Assembly (NCBI GenBank): GCA_001972305.1
Contig: BDDD01005844.1
Location: 1-64,000 of the forward strand
DNA length: 64,000 nt
Reading direction: 5' to 3'
DNA from: Cephalotus follicularis
Lineage: Eukaryota > Streptophyta > Magnoliopsida > Oxalidales > Cephalotaceae
Position 1 is the stretch's first letter, and every line of letters starts with the position of its first letter. Made by a program: the position numbers and the translations under genes. This document shows positions 45,451 to 57,553 of the stretch, in pieces. The notes beneath the pieces were generated by a model. The model did no database searches and was not told the origin of the DNA. It saw only the letters and a program-made list of their open reading frames with translations.

Positions 45451-46646
45451 GGGCGACAGAACAGTTGGAAATCCGACGATTTGCTACTGAAAATGGTTCA
45501 AATGATTTCTACATTAAACTAGAGACATATGGACATAAACATATGATTATATATGACATGTAGGTGACTTACAAACACAAATTTGACAAGGAAACGACCT
45601 TTCAATGATTTAACTTGCAAGAGGAAGTAAGGAGACAATGGATGAACATGTTCAATTTATGTCTCTAATTGATAGCAGATATTATAAACTCAGTTTGTGA
45701 CATATATAGGTGCATAAAACGTGCAGATAACATCACTAACATAATGACAACACATTTAGACAAGAATCAAAGACTCCAAGATACCAAGAGCACAAAAACT
45801 CAAAGTAAGCCATTGAAACAAAACTATAATTAAAGGAGATGAATTTACTGACCTTTAGTGATGTTAGAGAACCCAGAAAACAGTAGGAATAACACAAACA
45901 CCGACACACAATCTTCTGTGACAAAAACAAAGAAAGAAGAATACAAAACCATGGTATATTTAGACATACATAGCAAACCAAGAGAATTTAACCCAAAAGA
46001 ATCAATTAAGGGTTGAGATTACCTCTTGAACTTTGAAGAAACAATTACACAGCAGTTTGTTACACACTAACAAGATAGAATCTACAGTAGCTTGCAAGAA
46101 AGAATGAAGGCAACATTTAAAATGGCAAGATACTCAATAATGGAGAAAGGAGAAGACAAGATTTGACAAAAGGGAAAATAAGGGGGAACTTTTCTGGATT
46201 ATCAAATGGAAAAGGAAGATTCTAACATGGCTTTGATAGTGGGAATTGCTGGAAAGAAGGAGATGGTGGAAGGAAGTAGGAAGAAAGTTGAAGAAAATTC
46301 TAAAATAAGAAAAAAGGAAATTAAAGGAATAATAGAAAAAGGAATTATGGATTTTAAAGATAAAAGAATAATAATAAAAAGAATTAAGGAATATTAAAAT
46401 AAAAGAATAATAATTTATTTTTAATAAAATAAGTTTTGGATTAAAATAAGAATTTATAAAACCCAACATAGCATAACATACCCAAATTTCGGACCGGTAT
46501 CATACCGCTCAACTCACATAAACCCGATCATAAGGCAACCGGACTTTTAAAATTAAACACAATTAAAAGCCCGTAAACACATATAAAATCCGTAAAAACA
46601 TTTACGAATCCGTAAAAATACATTTACGAACGAACAGTGTATTACA

Positions 46647-48919
46647 TCCACCCCCTTAAAAAGAAGATTTCGTCCCGAAATCACAAACACAAACATAACT
46701 CAAACAAACAAGTGCGGATAACGCTCCCGAATATGCTCCTTAAGCTCTCAAGTAGCTTCATGTTCGGGATTATTCCTCCGCAGCACCTTCACAAAAGAAA
46801 CGGTCTTGCTACGTGTCACTCGTTCCTGTCGATCCAAAATAGTCTCGGCCTCCTCGTCACAAGATAAATCCTCACGAATACTGTCCAACGGATAGTGAAC
46901 CACATGTAGGGGATGATACTGATAACCCCTCAACAAAGACACGCGGAACACATTATGGACATGTGCTAACTGCGGAGGCAAAACTAACCGATAAGCAACC
47001 ACACCTATCTTCTCCAGAACTTCAAAAGGTCCGATAAACCGCTGACTCAACTTTCCTTTCAGCCCAAAACGTTGGACTCCTTTCCAAGGTGAAACTTTCA
47101 AGAACACATGTTCGCCAACCTTGAACTCCAAGTCACTCCGATGTCTGTCTGCATAACTCTTCTGTCGAGATTGAGCCGCTTTCAATCTCTCCCTTGCTAT
47201 TTCCACTTTCTCCGTAGTGATCTGCACTAGCTCGGGTCCCTCGATAACTCGTTCTCCAACCTCATCCCAACATGTCGGAGCACGACATTTCCTCCCATAC
47301 AAAGCTTCAAACGGAGCCATACCAATACTATCATGCCAACTGTTATTGTAGGCAAACTCCACCAAGCTCAAATACTCATCCCAACTCCCAGTCCACTCCA
47401 AAGCACAAGACCTCAACATATCCTCTAAAGTCTGGATGGTTCTCTCAGTCTGCCTATCTGTTTGTGGATGAAAAGCCGTACTGTAACTGAGCCTAGTACC
47501 CCAAACTTTCTGAAACCCTTTCCAAAACCGTGATGTGAAACGAGGATCCCTATACAAAACAATGGATACCGGAATCCCATGCAGTCTCACTATCTCCTGC
47601 TGAAACACCTCAGCCAAACGGTCCACAGAAAAGTCTTCTCATATAGCCAAGAAGTGAGCCGATTTAGTCAATCGATCCACTACTACCCAGATAGCATCAT
47701 GCCTTCTGAAAGTTCTCTGCAAACCCGTAACAAAGTCCATCGATATACTTTCCCATTTCCAAACCGGAACCTCCAAGGGCTGTAACATACCACTAGCACG
47801 CTGGTGCTCAATCTTTACCTGCTGACAGATCAAACACTTCCCAACGTACTCCGCAACATCCTTTTTCATTCCATTCCTCCAGAAATTCTTCTTCAAGTCC
47901 CTATACATTTTCGTAGAACCCGGATGTATAAAAAAATGGAGAACTGTGTGCCTCTGACAAAACAGCATCTCTGATAGAAGAATCTGACGGAACACACAAC
48001 CGATTACCCAACCATATCACACCATGCCCATCCATACGGAACTATGATTGCTTACCCTTTTTAACATTCTGGACTAAGGCCCAAAGTTCACCATCGTCAC
48101 TCTGAGCTGTCTTAATCCGAGATACAAGAGTAGGCTCAACATTCATCGTAGCAATACTACCTTCAGAACCCCGAACATACAGATGCAAATCCATCCGCTC
48201 CATATCAGTTATCAACTGCGACTGAGTAAGCAAAGCCGCTACACTCCCAGAACTCTTCCGACTTAGAGCATCAGCTACCACATTCGCTTTACCAGGATGG
48301 TACTGAATGTTCAGATCATAGTCCTTCAGAAGTTCTAACCACCTCCTCTGACGCATATTCAACTCTTTCTGCGTAAAGATATACTTGAGACTCTTATGAT
48401 CGGTAAAGACGTCACAAGTTTCTCCGTACAAATAGTGCCTCCAAATCTTCAACGCGAAACTCCACTTCCCGTTGCGGTGGTAAACCCGGTAACTCCTCAG
48501 GAAACACATCAAAAAATTCTCGCACCACATGATAGTCTTCAAGGCGAGGCTCAACCATTGAGACATCCTTCACAACAGCTAAGAAACCTTTAGCGCCCTT
48601 AGCTACCAACTTCCAAGCTTTCAAAGCGGATATAACTTTCACTTCCTTCCTAGGCTGTGAACCCTGAAAAACAAACTCGGGACTACTCACATCCCCAAAC
48701 AGAACTCTTCGAGCATAGCAATTGATCGTAGCCCGATGACGATCCAACCAGTTCATTCCTAAAATCATATCGAAGTCGTACATATCGATAGGCAAAAGGT
48801 CCGCATCACGAACCCGATCATCGAAAACAAGAGGACAAGCATAAAAGCACTCAGATATCACAACAGATGAATCCGTAGGGGTCGAATGAACCAAAGCTGG
48901 ATCAAGAAACTGAGAAAAC
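46647..48919 (-). pseudogene. Tekay/Del-like chromovirus pol: protease, partial RNase H, integrase, chromodomain; RT deleted
   Basis: Reading on minus from 48894: a retroviral-like protease region (MYDFDMILGMNWLDRHRA), then [16 protein letters not shown], where reverse transcriptase should begin. Instead the sequence passes at about 48455-48461 into RNase H ([35 protein letters not shown]), so the whole RT is missing. Integrase follows: zinc finger residues in CLICQQVKIEHQ, core Asp in SMDFVTGL, Asp in YRDPRFTSRFW, Glu in TERTIQTLEDM, with frame breaks near 47640 and 48000. The C-terminal chromodomain-like tail (ETILDRQERVTRSKTVSFVKV) ends at a TGA replacing Trp in EAT*ELKEHI. Upstream protease and gag are cut at 48919. 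Confidence 0.85.
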
Positions 48920-49272
48920 TGTTAGATATAGTGACCCGACAAGCCATTAGATGGGTTGTCACATTGTATCTTATCTAGTATAGAACAATCTTATTCTTTT
49001 ATATATATATGATGTGTGCTAATTTTGTCATGGCTATATCACTTGTATTTTATCACATAATTGAAGTAGTTTAATTATTACCTACTTATACTAGTGATGC
49101 CCTGACATAAGGTTGGATACCTGGCATGGAGGCTGTGAGACTGGTTACCTTATTCCTTATGTCAAACTTGTTCCAAGTCATAGGTTCACTTTGTGGGCAC
49201 TAGTGAACCGGACAGACTTGCACGTATGTTGCCTGCTCATGGAATCGGGGATGGATTCTCTCACTACCATCT
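48920..49272 (+). repeat. LTR fragment starting TGTTAGATATAGTG
   Basis: Starts TGTTAGATATAGTGACCCGAC inside the chromovirus protease region and ends where the duplicated segment starts. The opening resembles the solo LTR at 37674. The other end and a target duplication are missing. Confidence 0.5.
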
Positions 49273-50946
49273 GTGTATGGATCCGATGAAGTTCATGCTG
49301 GAGGCAATTTAAGGTTCTTCCTATGGACAAAATGGCTAGTAAAGTTAACGATTTGTTCTGGGCCTGTGTGTTGATTCTGGAGAACCTGATTTCGGTGGTG
49401 GTGGACTCGATCATCTGCAGGTCGAGGCTATTGGTGACGCCTACGGCGAAAGTGGATGGGAAGGAGATTGCATAAGCTTGGAAGGCTAGCCTGGAAGAGA
49501 ATGGTGAGTTATGTGTGTAATTAGAGAGTACTTTAGGAAATTTTTTAAAAATTTTGACATGAATTAACTTTTCTATTGGCGGAAGGGGTTATGTGTTAAA
49601 CAGAAGTAAACCTTAACGGGGTGTTTAATATTTTTGAAAATTCAGGGGGTTAAATGTTAGCGAGTTTAAATCTCGAGAGGTTTTTTATATTTTACCCATG
49701 AAACACTCAATAATGAAATGGACTCAATTATTTCTAATAATATTTGGGTTTGACAGATTTATCACAATGGTCTAAAATAATTGGATGCAAGTTAGTGTCT
49801 AGAGGAAAATATAATTCTCGTGATTCTATCCAAGCCTTTAAGGCTAGATTTCAATTAAAATTAAAAATTTTAATTACAATTGACTTGGTTTTTCAGAAGT
49901 TTTGTTTTTACAAACAAAGTGGGGGATTGTTGTAAAGTTTGTTCGAGAAAAACAAAATATTGCTTGTATCACACATTGCTTAAAGATAAGCCTTAGATCC
50001 CTTTATACATGAGTAACCTGTGATAAAGTGTGTGACACTCTATAGTACTCGCGTGCGGGTGACGCGAAACAGAACGATTTTAGATTGATTATTAGGCGCA
50101 CTTAGCATGTTTGCGTGGTCGTAGAAAATTAGATGCTTTGTTTTTGTTAAACCAAGTTAATTATTTTTAAGGAGAGTTCTTGGAAGATTTATCAGAATTG
50201 TTATCGACCAAATTTCTTTGGGTTTGGGTTTCCCTTCTATGTGAATGATGGCCCAAATATACAATGTAACACCCCCGGACGGCGGGAGTCGTCACAGGGT
50301 CATATTATAACATAACAAATCATAAGTTTGCTTTATTAGTCAATAACAGCCGAAAACGTGGCGGTCTTATCAAAACATTAAAACTTAACCATTTGTCATA
50401 TTAAGCAGTTGCGAAAAATTCAAAACATAATAAAGTACCAATTTAAAAACATAAAACATAATTATCAATGTTTGACCACTAAACATAAAACATAAGGATC
50501 ACATTCCTAGGGATCCTATCACAAGAGGTGGTCATCACTCAATCACACTTTCCCCCGCTGCTCCTGAAAACCTGCCGCAAGGAAAATAAAAAAAAACGCG
50601 GCTGAACAAATCTCAGTACGGATAAGGGAATTAAAACAGTAAACGGTAATTTAAAAACGTTAATAATCCAATAATAACGTTACAGAATTCTTTCACAGAT
50701 AAAAACAGTTTAACCATATTCAAATATCAATTGCATACCTTTCGAAACAATTTCGGAACATTTCAAAAACATCATAAATCATAGTTCATAAAAACATACT
50801 GAGCCATATTCATATCACATATCATAATTTTGGTAAGGGAGGCGCTAATTCCACATGCCCACTAGAATTGAAGTGTACGACACTACACAAGTCAATTCTC
50901 ACACACATATGTCCGATCACACCTCGGACCACATATCTGAATTCAC
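49273..50946 (+). repeat. Segmental duplication of 42326-43986
   Basis: The two segments run in parallel with only scattered substitutions. They contain, in order, the end of the FRIGIDA-like fragment, the right TIR, the copia polypurine tract and LTR piece, and the first 680 bases of the chromovirus LTR (TGTAACACCCCCGG at 50263). The copy stops abruptly at ATCTGAATTCAC and AT-rich single-copy-looking DNA follows. Because flank and LTR are copied together, it is not an ordinary LTR pair. Confidence 0.9.
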
Positions 50947-52134
50947 AAAATTAATAAAAGAAAGATATGTCTTATGTCTTTTTATGTATTTCTTGATGGT
51001 CTTTAACTCTTTATATAATTTTAGATATATATGTAATCGATGTAAAACGTTCTATATAAAAGTATAGATGGTTATAGTTTTATAGTTTTGAATTTGTTTG
51101 TTAATGATACATATTTTCAATTTTTTTTATTAACTTGTTCAATGTATTACATAAGGAGGGTTATTGCCAAGGAAATCTTCTGTTCAACATAGTTATGAAT
51201 TGCAAGGATTATTGCCAAGGAAATCTTCTGTTCAACAATACTAGTAGATATCGAGATGTAAATTGAATAATGCAAATAATTGATGTCGTTTGTTTTGTTA
51301 GGAGTATTTTTTGTAAACACTTGTCATGTCAATTTTTTGGATGTATTTACTACTTGCACACCTACTTTAAAACTGAAAAAGGTATATACTGGTCTAAACA
51401 ATTGTTCTTGTTTTGGGTGTAAACACTTCTATGAAATTGAGGTATTTTGTCCAATCAATTTTGTTGTTCGTGTAATAAAATGTAATGGTGTTGAGTATAT
51501 GTTTGTGATGAATCTGAAATTACAGATTTATATGATGTTATTAATGTTGATGTATAGATGAAATTGCAAATTTTTATTGTTGAATTTGCAGGTTTAAACC
51601 TGCATATTCAATCAAGTTGAATCTACATATTCATCTTTAATGAATCTGCCGATATAAACATGTAGATTCATTTGATATGATTTGTACATGGAAAGAAATA
51701 TATTATTTGTGTGGTTTGTATAGTGTAGACCCTAAGGTAACATGGTATAATATTATTTACCTATTACAATTTTTTTTAAAAATAAATATATTATTTTTGC
51801 CGTGACATCCGTTAATGTATGTCATGTCATCACTCCGTACATCAGACTTAAAAGTTTAACGGATAGAAAATTAAATCGTTGCGTATCATAAACGTTTGAA
51901 GAGTCGTAATTAATTTCAAACGTTTAAGATAATTAGTTGGTCAAAAAACATATATAGAAGTAATCTTCGTGTTAACCAGAATTATTATTACAAATCAATA
52001 ATAAAACCGAATAATTAAAAAATAGACATACATAATCTATAAAGATAACAATCACTCAACATTGGATAAATGAGTCGTAAGTACAAATGTCCAATAAGTA
52101 TAGATCGATCGACTCCTGATATACAAGTGGAGTT
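50947..52134. other. AT-rich intergenic sequence
   Basis: No gene. A 29-base stretch (TTATTGCCAAGGAAATCTTC...) is repeated at 51161-51189 and 51209-51237. Short open frames around 51280-51560 show no domain. Confidence 0.55.
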
Positions 52135-52140
52135 TTTATT
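52135..52140 (-). promoter_or_regulatory. Candidate polyadenylation signal of the YTH gene
   Basis: AATAAA on the minus strand about 520 bases after the stop codon. Plant poly(A) signals are loose, so this is tentative. Confidence 0.3.
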
Positions 52141-52657
52141 CATGATGGCGCTGGCAAAGTTGCTAACGAGTATTTACAAGTGGAGTTTTCTGGTTTAACT
52201 TTTCAATTTAAAGAAGACCATTGACATGAGGTAACAAAGTTCTGCATATTGATAGGATTTACAAAATCACATAATGGTGTTTGCAAGATAACCCCACATA
52301 CCAACAGAGAAGCCTTCATCTTAAAAACTAAAATCCTCTGGAAACAGAAATGATATTAATGGGAAACTAAATTGAAGATATAATTCAGGGAGAGGATTTC
52401 CAAAAAAAAAAATCTTAATCCTTGAAGGTCATGGAGCATTAAACTGTCTTACCAGTCACTACACTACTTAAAAGCTGAGGACTCCCCAATCCCTGATTCA
52501 TATATTGCATCCAAAGAAGAAAGCTAGATTCAACTAGTACAGAAGTCAGAATTTTGTTGTGTATTTGCTAAAATTAACCAACAACCTTGGCTCCACCATG
52601 TAATCAAACCCACCAAACTACAACTCTTAAAATTGATCAAATGGCAACGGAAAAATA

Positions 52658-55600
52658 TCAGCAGGCACTTGCAACCCCGTTTGCAACGACTCTTTTCTCA
52701 GATGATACAAGTGGTTTAGAACTTGTTGGGTCATTTGCAACTGCTGCAGGTGAATTATAATCTTCCAGCAGTTTCACATCTCCATTTGCCTGTACTCCAT
52801 CTGCAGTTTTTTGCACATTTTCATCTCCTGCAATCACATTCTTGTCGTTATGATCTGTCACAATGCTGTCGTCGCACTTACCATCCAAAACCTGTTTTAG
52901 AAGATAAAGTTGTAAACGCTTAAACATCCAGACAAAAAAAAAAATTAACAGCACTAAACAAAGCATGTCTCTGTACAGATCAGTATCAATGTGTTTTTTC
53001 CTAATAAAGCACAATCGCAAAATCTAAATACAACAGAAGATTCTAAATGCAACTCAATTTCATGTTTTCTTCCAAACGAAAAAGCAAGAAGGATCTGAAA
53101 GAGAGGAGAAAGAAACAGCAGAAAAAGTAATTATGTACAAAAAGGATATATTGCAAGTTTTTGAGAATCGGGTTGTCCAGAAGAAAAAAGAAATCACAGA
53201 AAAAAGTTAGGTACAAAAAGAAAAATTTGCCTGTTTTTGAGATTGTTGTTGCTTAGCTTTGGTTTCCTGCATTGACTTCTGACGAGATTCATAGAACACA
53301 AAATCATCCAGGACACAAGTCTTGCTGGGATGACCTTTAAAAATTTTGAGGATTTCAATACCTTGTTCAAGTTTAACCTGTATCAGTGAGCAACTATTTA
53401 CCATCAATAGAGAAAAACCAAAGATGAAATGGTACAAAGCGAAATAGTAAAAGACAAATAGAGCCCCCCATACACACACACACATACCTCTTGAGTATCC
53501 CTACTATTAGTTACAGGCTTGTTCTCATTGTATTCAAGCAATATATGCCTTAGCAAACTATTTGGTATATCCTTTATAATATGCCACTTGACAGGGAAAC
53601 AACCAACCCACTTGTCCTGTTGCCAGTATCCCACAGTTTTGTTGAAATCAACAGGACCCACCATCTCTGCTAAGCCAACAAATTGCCCACTGGTGTTAAC
53701 CTGTAAATAGAACAGAAAATTAGGTTCAAAAGCAAATTTAGGCACTAGCCAACTCATCTGGGCAGATGCAACCAAGTTCTCACACTGACAGAGAACAATA
53801 GAAACACAGGGCATCCAAGTAAATACTGACAGAGAACAATAGAAACACGGGGCATCCAAGTAATCATACTTACAGAGAACAACAGAAAGACAGGGCATCC
53901 ATCAGGCTTCTCCTTTGCTTCTTTATATGCCGCATCCAGCTTCTTATTGCCATTAGGTGTACTAGTCCATACATTATACTTGATGCTTATATGCACATCA
54001 TCCTCACTGTAGGATTTAATGATGAAAAACTTTGCATCTGAATAATTCTCAGGAAAGTCGTCCCTGTTGTACTGCTCCTTGTCTGGAATAGGCACCAGAT
54101 TATCCTCTTTGCTGTTCTCACTCAATGGGAGGTTCAACGTTTTGGCAGCTAGAGTGATAGGTCCAGATTCTTCTTGGTTCTTAGAATCCTTGTTTCTAGG
54201 TCCTTTGTTAAGCTCATTAAAACGAGCCATATTCTCTTTGCCATTGCTACGACCCCTTGGTTTGTACTTATTCTCAACAACTGACCACCCACGCCTCATT
54301 TTCCATGAATCATATCCAAAAGATCCAAAACCAGGACCAGGTCTATATGTGTTCCCATAATGTCCATATGTTAAGTTATTTGGGTACATCCTGCTCATAA
54401 ATCCAAAAGATTGTCCCATGCCAGATGTTTGTCTTGCTTGGTGCAAGTTCTGCGGTTAGATAGTTAAACACAAAATCAGAACATATTCAAATTTTCATGT
54501 CGAGTTACATGAGCCATTCAAGAAATATTTCCGATAGAATCAGAGAGGCAATAGATCATATTAACCAATCTAACAATAATCGTACGTGACTGTTGAGTTT
54601 GGGTGATTACTCATCTAATTTGGAAGCTTGATTGAGATATTACTCTTACTTTTTGTATGGTTCAGAGATATTAGCAAGAAAGTACCACATGCAAGTAACA
54701 TAAAAGTTCCAACATACCATTAGATGTGGAAGATTTCTCCCAGATGGAAGATTTGTGGCATGGCATATTGACGAATAGAACCCAGCACTTGCTGCATGTT
54801 GGGACTGCCCAATAGAAGATATTAAGGCATCCAACCAGGGCATTGGTAACTGAATTCCATCAAAACTAAATTTTGGATCCTGATAATCCGGGAAAGGAAT
54901 ACCTGCCAGCAAGCCTTCCCTTCTGGAGGAACCATGTGGATTCAAAAATGAGTTTTGATAACTTTGTCTTAGTGAATTTAACTGATAATTTATAATTAAA
55001 CCTTTAAGCATCACTATATAATTGGGCTTTCTATTAGTGCTTTCAATAGACAAAAGCACTTGGTCACTTGCAACCAAAACTGAATCCCTCTAGATGGCCA
55101 GTCGCCTGCCCCTAAATTTTAGCTCTTCTACAAAATTCAACCTTGAGAAATTTTATTCCTTTTGTGGAAAGGAACAACGAGAATATGTACTATACTCTAT
55201 TATTAACCATAGATCAAATACAGCGGCAAGTAAGAATAAATTTTTGTAAGATAAAAAAGTCACCTTCATGAGTAAGAATAATTCAGTTGAAGTTGCTGTG
55301 TACAATTTTAACCCACTCCTCCCAAAAAGGGAAGAAATGTAAAATGGATAAGTGTAAATCAGAAGAAGTTAAACTCACATGAGCCACCATATTTTCAGGA
55401 TTCACATATCTAAGGAAGTCATTCCATTCACTACTTCTCCCATCATAACCTGATGCTACATGAACAAGTTGCACCACATGTTAGTGAAAACTGCAAATGA
55501 TTTAAAGCTTAAAATTTTAAAGGTACTATAGAACCATATACTGATCATGTTCTACCTCCATAGTAGTATGTACTTGTTGGATATCCATTAAGGAAACTGC

Positions 55601-56481
55601 TCGCATTCGGATTTAGGTTAAAAGGTGTTGCAGATCGATTGAATGGCTTGGCTGCACCATTAGCCCAGTTACCAGATTTAATTGGCTCAAATGGCATAGA
55701 AGAGAGCTGCTGCAACCATTTTACCCATTATCAGAAAACTGATTCACTGAAATAAAAATTTTTAACTGTCAAGAATCCAAGTAATACCTTCTGTGTGCGA
55801 TCTGTGACTTCAGTTGTTTTGGTTTTAGAATCCAATGACAACTTCTGCAGTAAATCTGCAGTTTCTGGAACAGCAGGAGTCAAGGTATACAACAAATTAT
55901 AAATTTCATAGAACAACCTTGTTCACCACTTTTCAAGTTATAGTTGTAAAATTCAATACAAAAAGAAAAAGAAAACTAACTAATCTTTTACCAGTCACAA
56001 TCTCAAAGTCACCTAACGCAATTTTAAAAAAAAAAGTTCAAGAATACATAAGTTTTGCATGGAAAAATAAATAAATCACAAATAAAGAGAACAACTTGAT
56101 AGTATAGTCCAATCAATAACCTTGAATAGTACATAAAGAAATTTTTTTTTGCATCCATAGAGATACCAAGTACAAATACACAAAAAACTCACAACCCACA
56201 ACTGTTAGGCAATACAGAAACTAAGAATCTGACCAAAGATCTATATACGAGACATATATCGATTCAACGACTTCAAGTATAAACCCTACCGAAATCCATA
56301 ATCAAGGAGTCATGGACACAAGCAACATCCTCAAGAAGCAATCTTTTCAATCAACCAACAAACAAATACATAGATACATAATATTAAACTGAATAAAGGG
56401 GCGAGATAAGCAAAAACAAGGCATACCCACATGGGGGATGTTATTAAGGATACGATCTGAGGGTGAAGTAACGGCGGCCAT
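52658..56481 (-). CDS. YTH-domain m6A reader (ECT family), nine exons, intact
   Basis: Exons (plus coordinates, read right to left): 56481-56427, 55864-55788, 55709-55556, 55455-55379, 55089-54718, 54449-53874, 53700-53488, 53377-53231, 52891-52658. All join in phase, giving 634 residues. The N-terminal half is low-complexity ([30 protein letters not shown] motif, [18 protein letters not shown]-like [10 protein letters not shown]). The YTH domain is about 385-540: [68 protein letters not shown] and NSRDTQEV. The m6A cage Trp residues are at about 406, 463 and 468. ECT proteins bind N6-methyladenosine in mRNA, mostly in the cytoplasm, and influence mRNA fate and organ growth. The intron after exon 8 appears to be GC-AG. 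Exon 5 could instead start at 54981. A Tyr/Pro-rich stretch usual before exon 5 is not found. Family assignment is very secure; which ECT is not decided. Confidence 0.93.
53785..53905 (-). repeat. Triplicated 5' splice-site segment of YTH exon 6
   Basis: On minus, the exon end GCCCTGTCTTTCTGTTGTTC TCT followed by GTAAGTATG is repeated twice more downstream with GTCAGTATT and GTCAGTGTG as the following bases. Unit lengths are 43 and 41 bases. Candidate donors lie at 53873, 53830 and 53789. Confidence 0.85.
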
Positions 56482-56660
56482 GATGAGATAAACGGTGTAG
56501 ATCTAGAGAGAAGAAAGAGAGGGCTTTTAGAGAGGGAAAGAGAAACCCTAGAGATTTTAAGTGTTATATTTATATGTAATAAAGAGAGGGGGAGGATTTT
56601 AAAGAAGTTGGAGAGAGAGAGAGTGAGAGAGAGAGAGAAGGTAGCCGCCAAAACAAAAAT
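56482..56660 (-). promoter_or_regulatory. 5' leader and core promoter of the YTH gene
   Basis: TATAAAT reads on minus at 56568-56574, about 90 bases upstream of the ATG. GA/CT-rich tracts (AGAGAGAG on plus, 56500-56650) surround it; pyrimidine-rich leaders are usual for plant housekeeping genes. The start site is not determined. Confidence 0.5.
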
Positions 56661-57238
56661 TGACTCGTTGAGTTTAAGAAAAGCTAGTATGGAAAGTAGC
56701 TCGTCTCCAATCCAGCTTCAACTAGACATCGAGGAAATTGGGCGCCATGTGTCTTATCAAGGACATGTTAGCTAATACTTAATATTTCCTAAAATTACTT
56801 TTTTTTAAGTAATTTTAATAAAAAGTAATGTTACAGTGAATATGTATTTAGTAAATATGTTTTTGAAACTACTATAAACATCATAATTTATAAAAATTCT
56901 TAGCAAGTTAAAACAGTTTACAAAAACATTTTTCGAACTGATCTTATAATACCAGTTTGAAAAGTGTTTTAACTCCTTTTAAAAACAATTTTTACTAAAA
57001 CTTTACCAAACACTAAATTGATATCAAAAAGTGCTTTTGGTAATGAAAACGCATTACCAAAAGCTACAGTGTATTGAGTTCGTATTCGTCTTGTGTCGAG
57101 ATATAATTAAAATATTATAAAAATCATTTTTAATTTGATTTGCTTCTTAAAATTGTGTTTGGTAATTTTTTATGTGTTTTTAAAAAAATAATAATAATAA
57201 AATGTTGATAACATTGTTTTTATTTTTTTTATGTGTTT
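56661..57238. other. AT-rich intergenic sequence upstream of the YTH gene
   Basis: No gene. Oligo-T and AAT repeats (near 57180-57235) and a few inverted words. Confidence 0.5.
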
Positions 57239-57553
57239 TTGATATCTTCCCCGTACTCATCTTATTTAACCGTCAAATATCATTTACTTGCATGCTAATT
57301 TTCAAGTCTATCGAAAATCTATAGGTATTCTTTTGACTAAGAAACTCTTTAACGGTATATGTAAGAAACTATATAACGGTTGAATTTGTTACGTGTCAAA
57401 AGCATACTTATAGATTTTCAATCGACTTAAAAATTGATATGCACGATCTATCTATATAGTAGATGATATTTGACTAATGATTTGAAAAATATAATTATAT
57501 GATATGATAAAAAATTAAGTATGAAGAAGATGAGTATGACGAGGATATGATCT
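57239..57553. mobile_element. Foldback MITE, about 315 bp
   Basis: The arms are inverted along about 120 bases: GATATCTTCCCCGTACTCATC (57240) with the reverse complement of the sequence ending 57553, GTCAAATATCAT (57273) with ATGATATTTGAC (57464), and GAAAATCTATAGGTATTC (57312) with its counterpart at 57402-57420. The transcript would be a near-perfect hairpin. Its distance to the YTH start codon is about 760 bases. Confidence 0.7.

Larger units (their letters stand above)
43316..46646 (-). repeat. 3' LTR of Tekay-like chromovirus (about 3.3 kb, with gap)
   Basis: On minus it starts TGTAATACACTG right after the purine tract AAGGGGGTGGA (46647-46657) and ends GGGGGTGTTACA at 43316. A TATATATA-like box is near 45701-45709 and a palindrome cluster at 45283-45450. 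A 666-base N gap (44055-44720) lies inside, so the true length is uncertain. Short ORFs are not convincing genes. Confidence 0.75.

Noticed and set aside
49273..50946. 5' LTR of the Tekay-like chromovirus
   Set aside because: The shared segment includes about 940 bases of flank outside the LTR and stops after the first 680 LTR bases, so it is a segmental copy and not the partner LTR.
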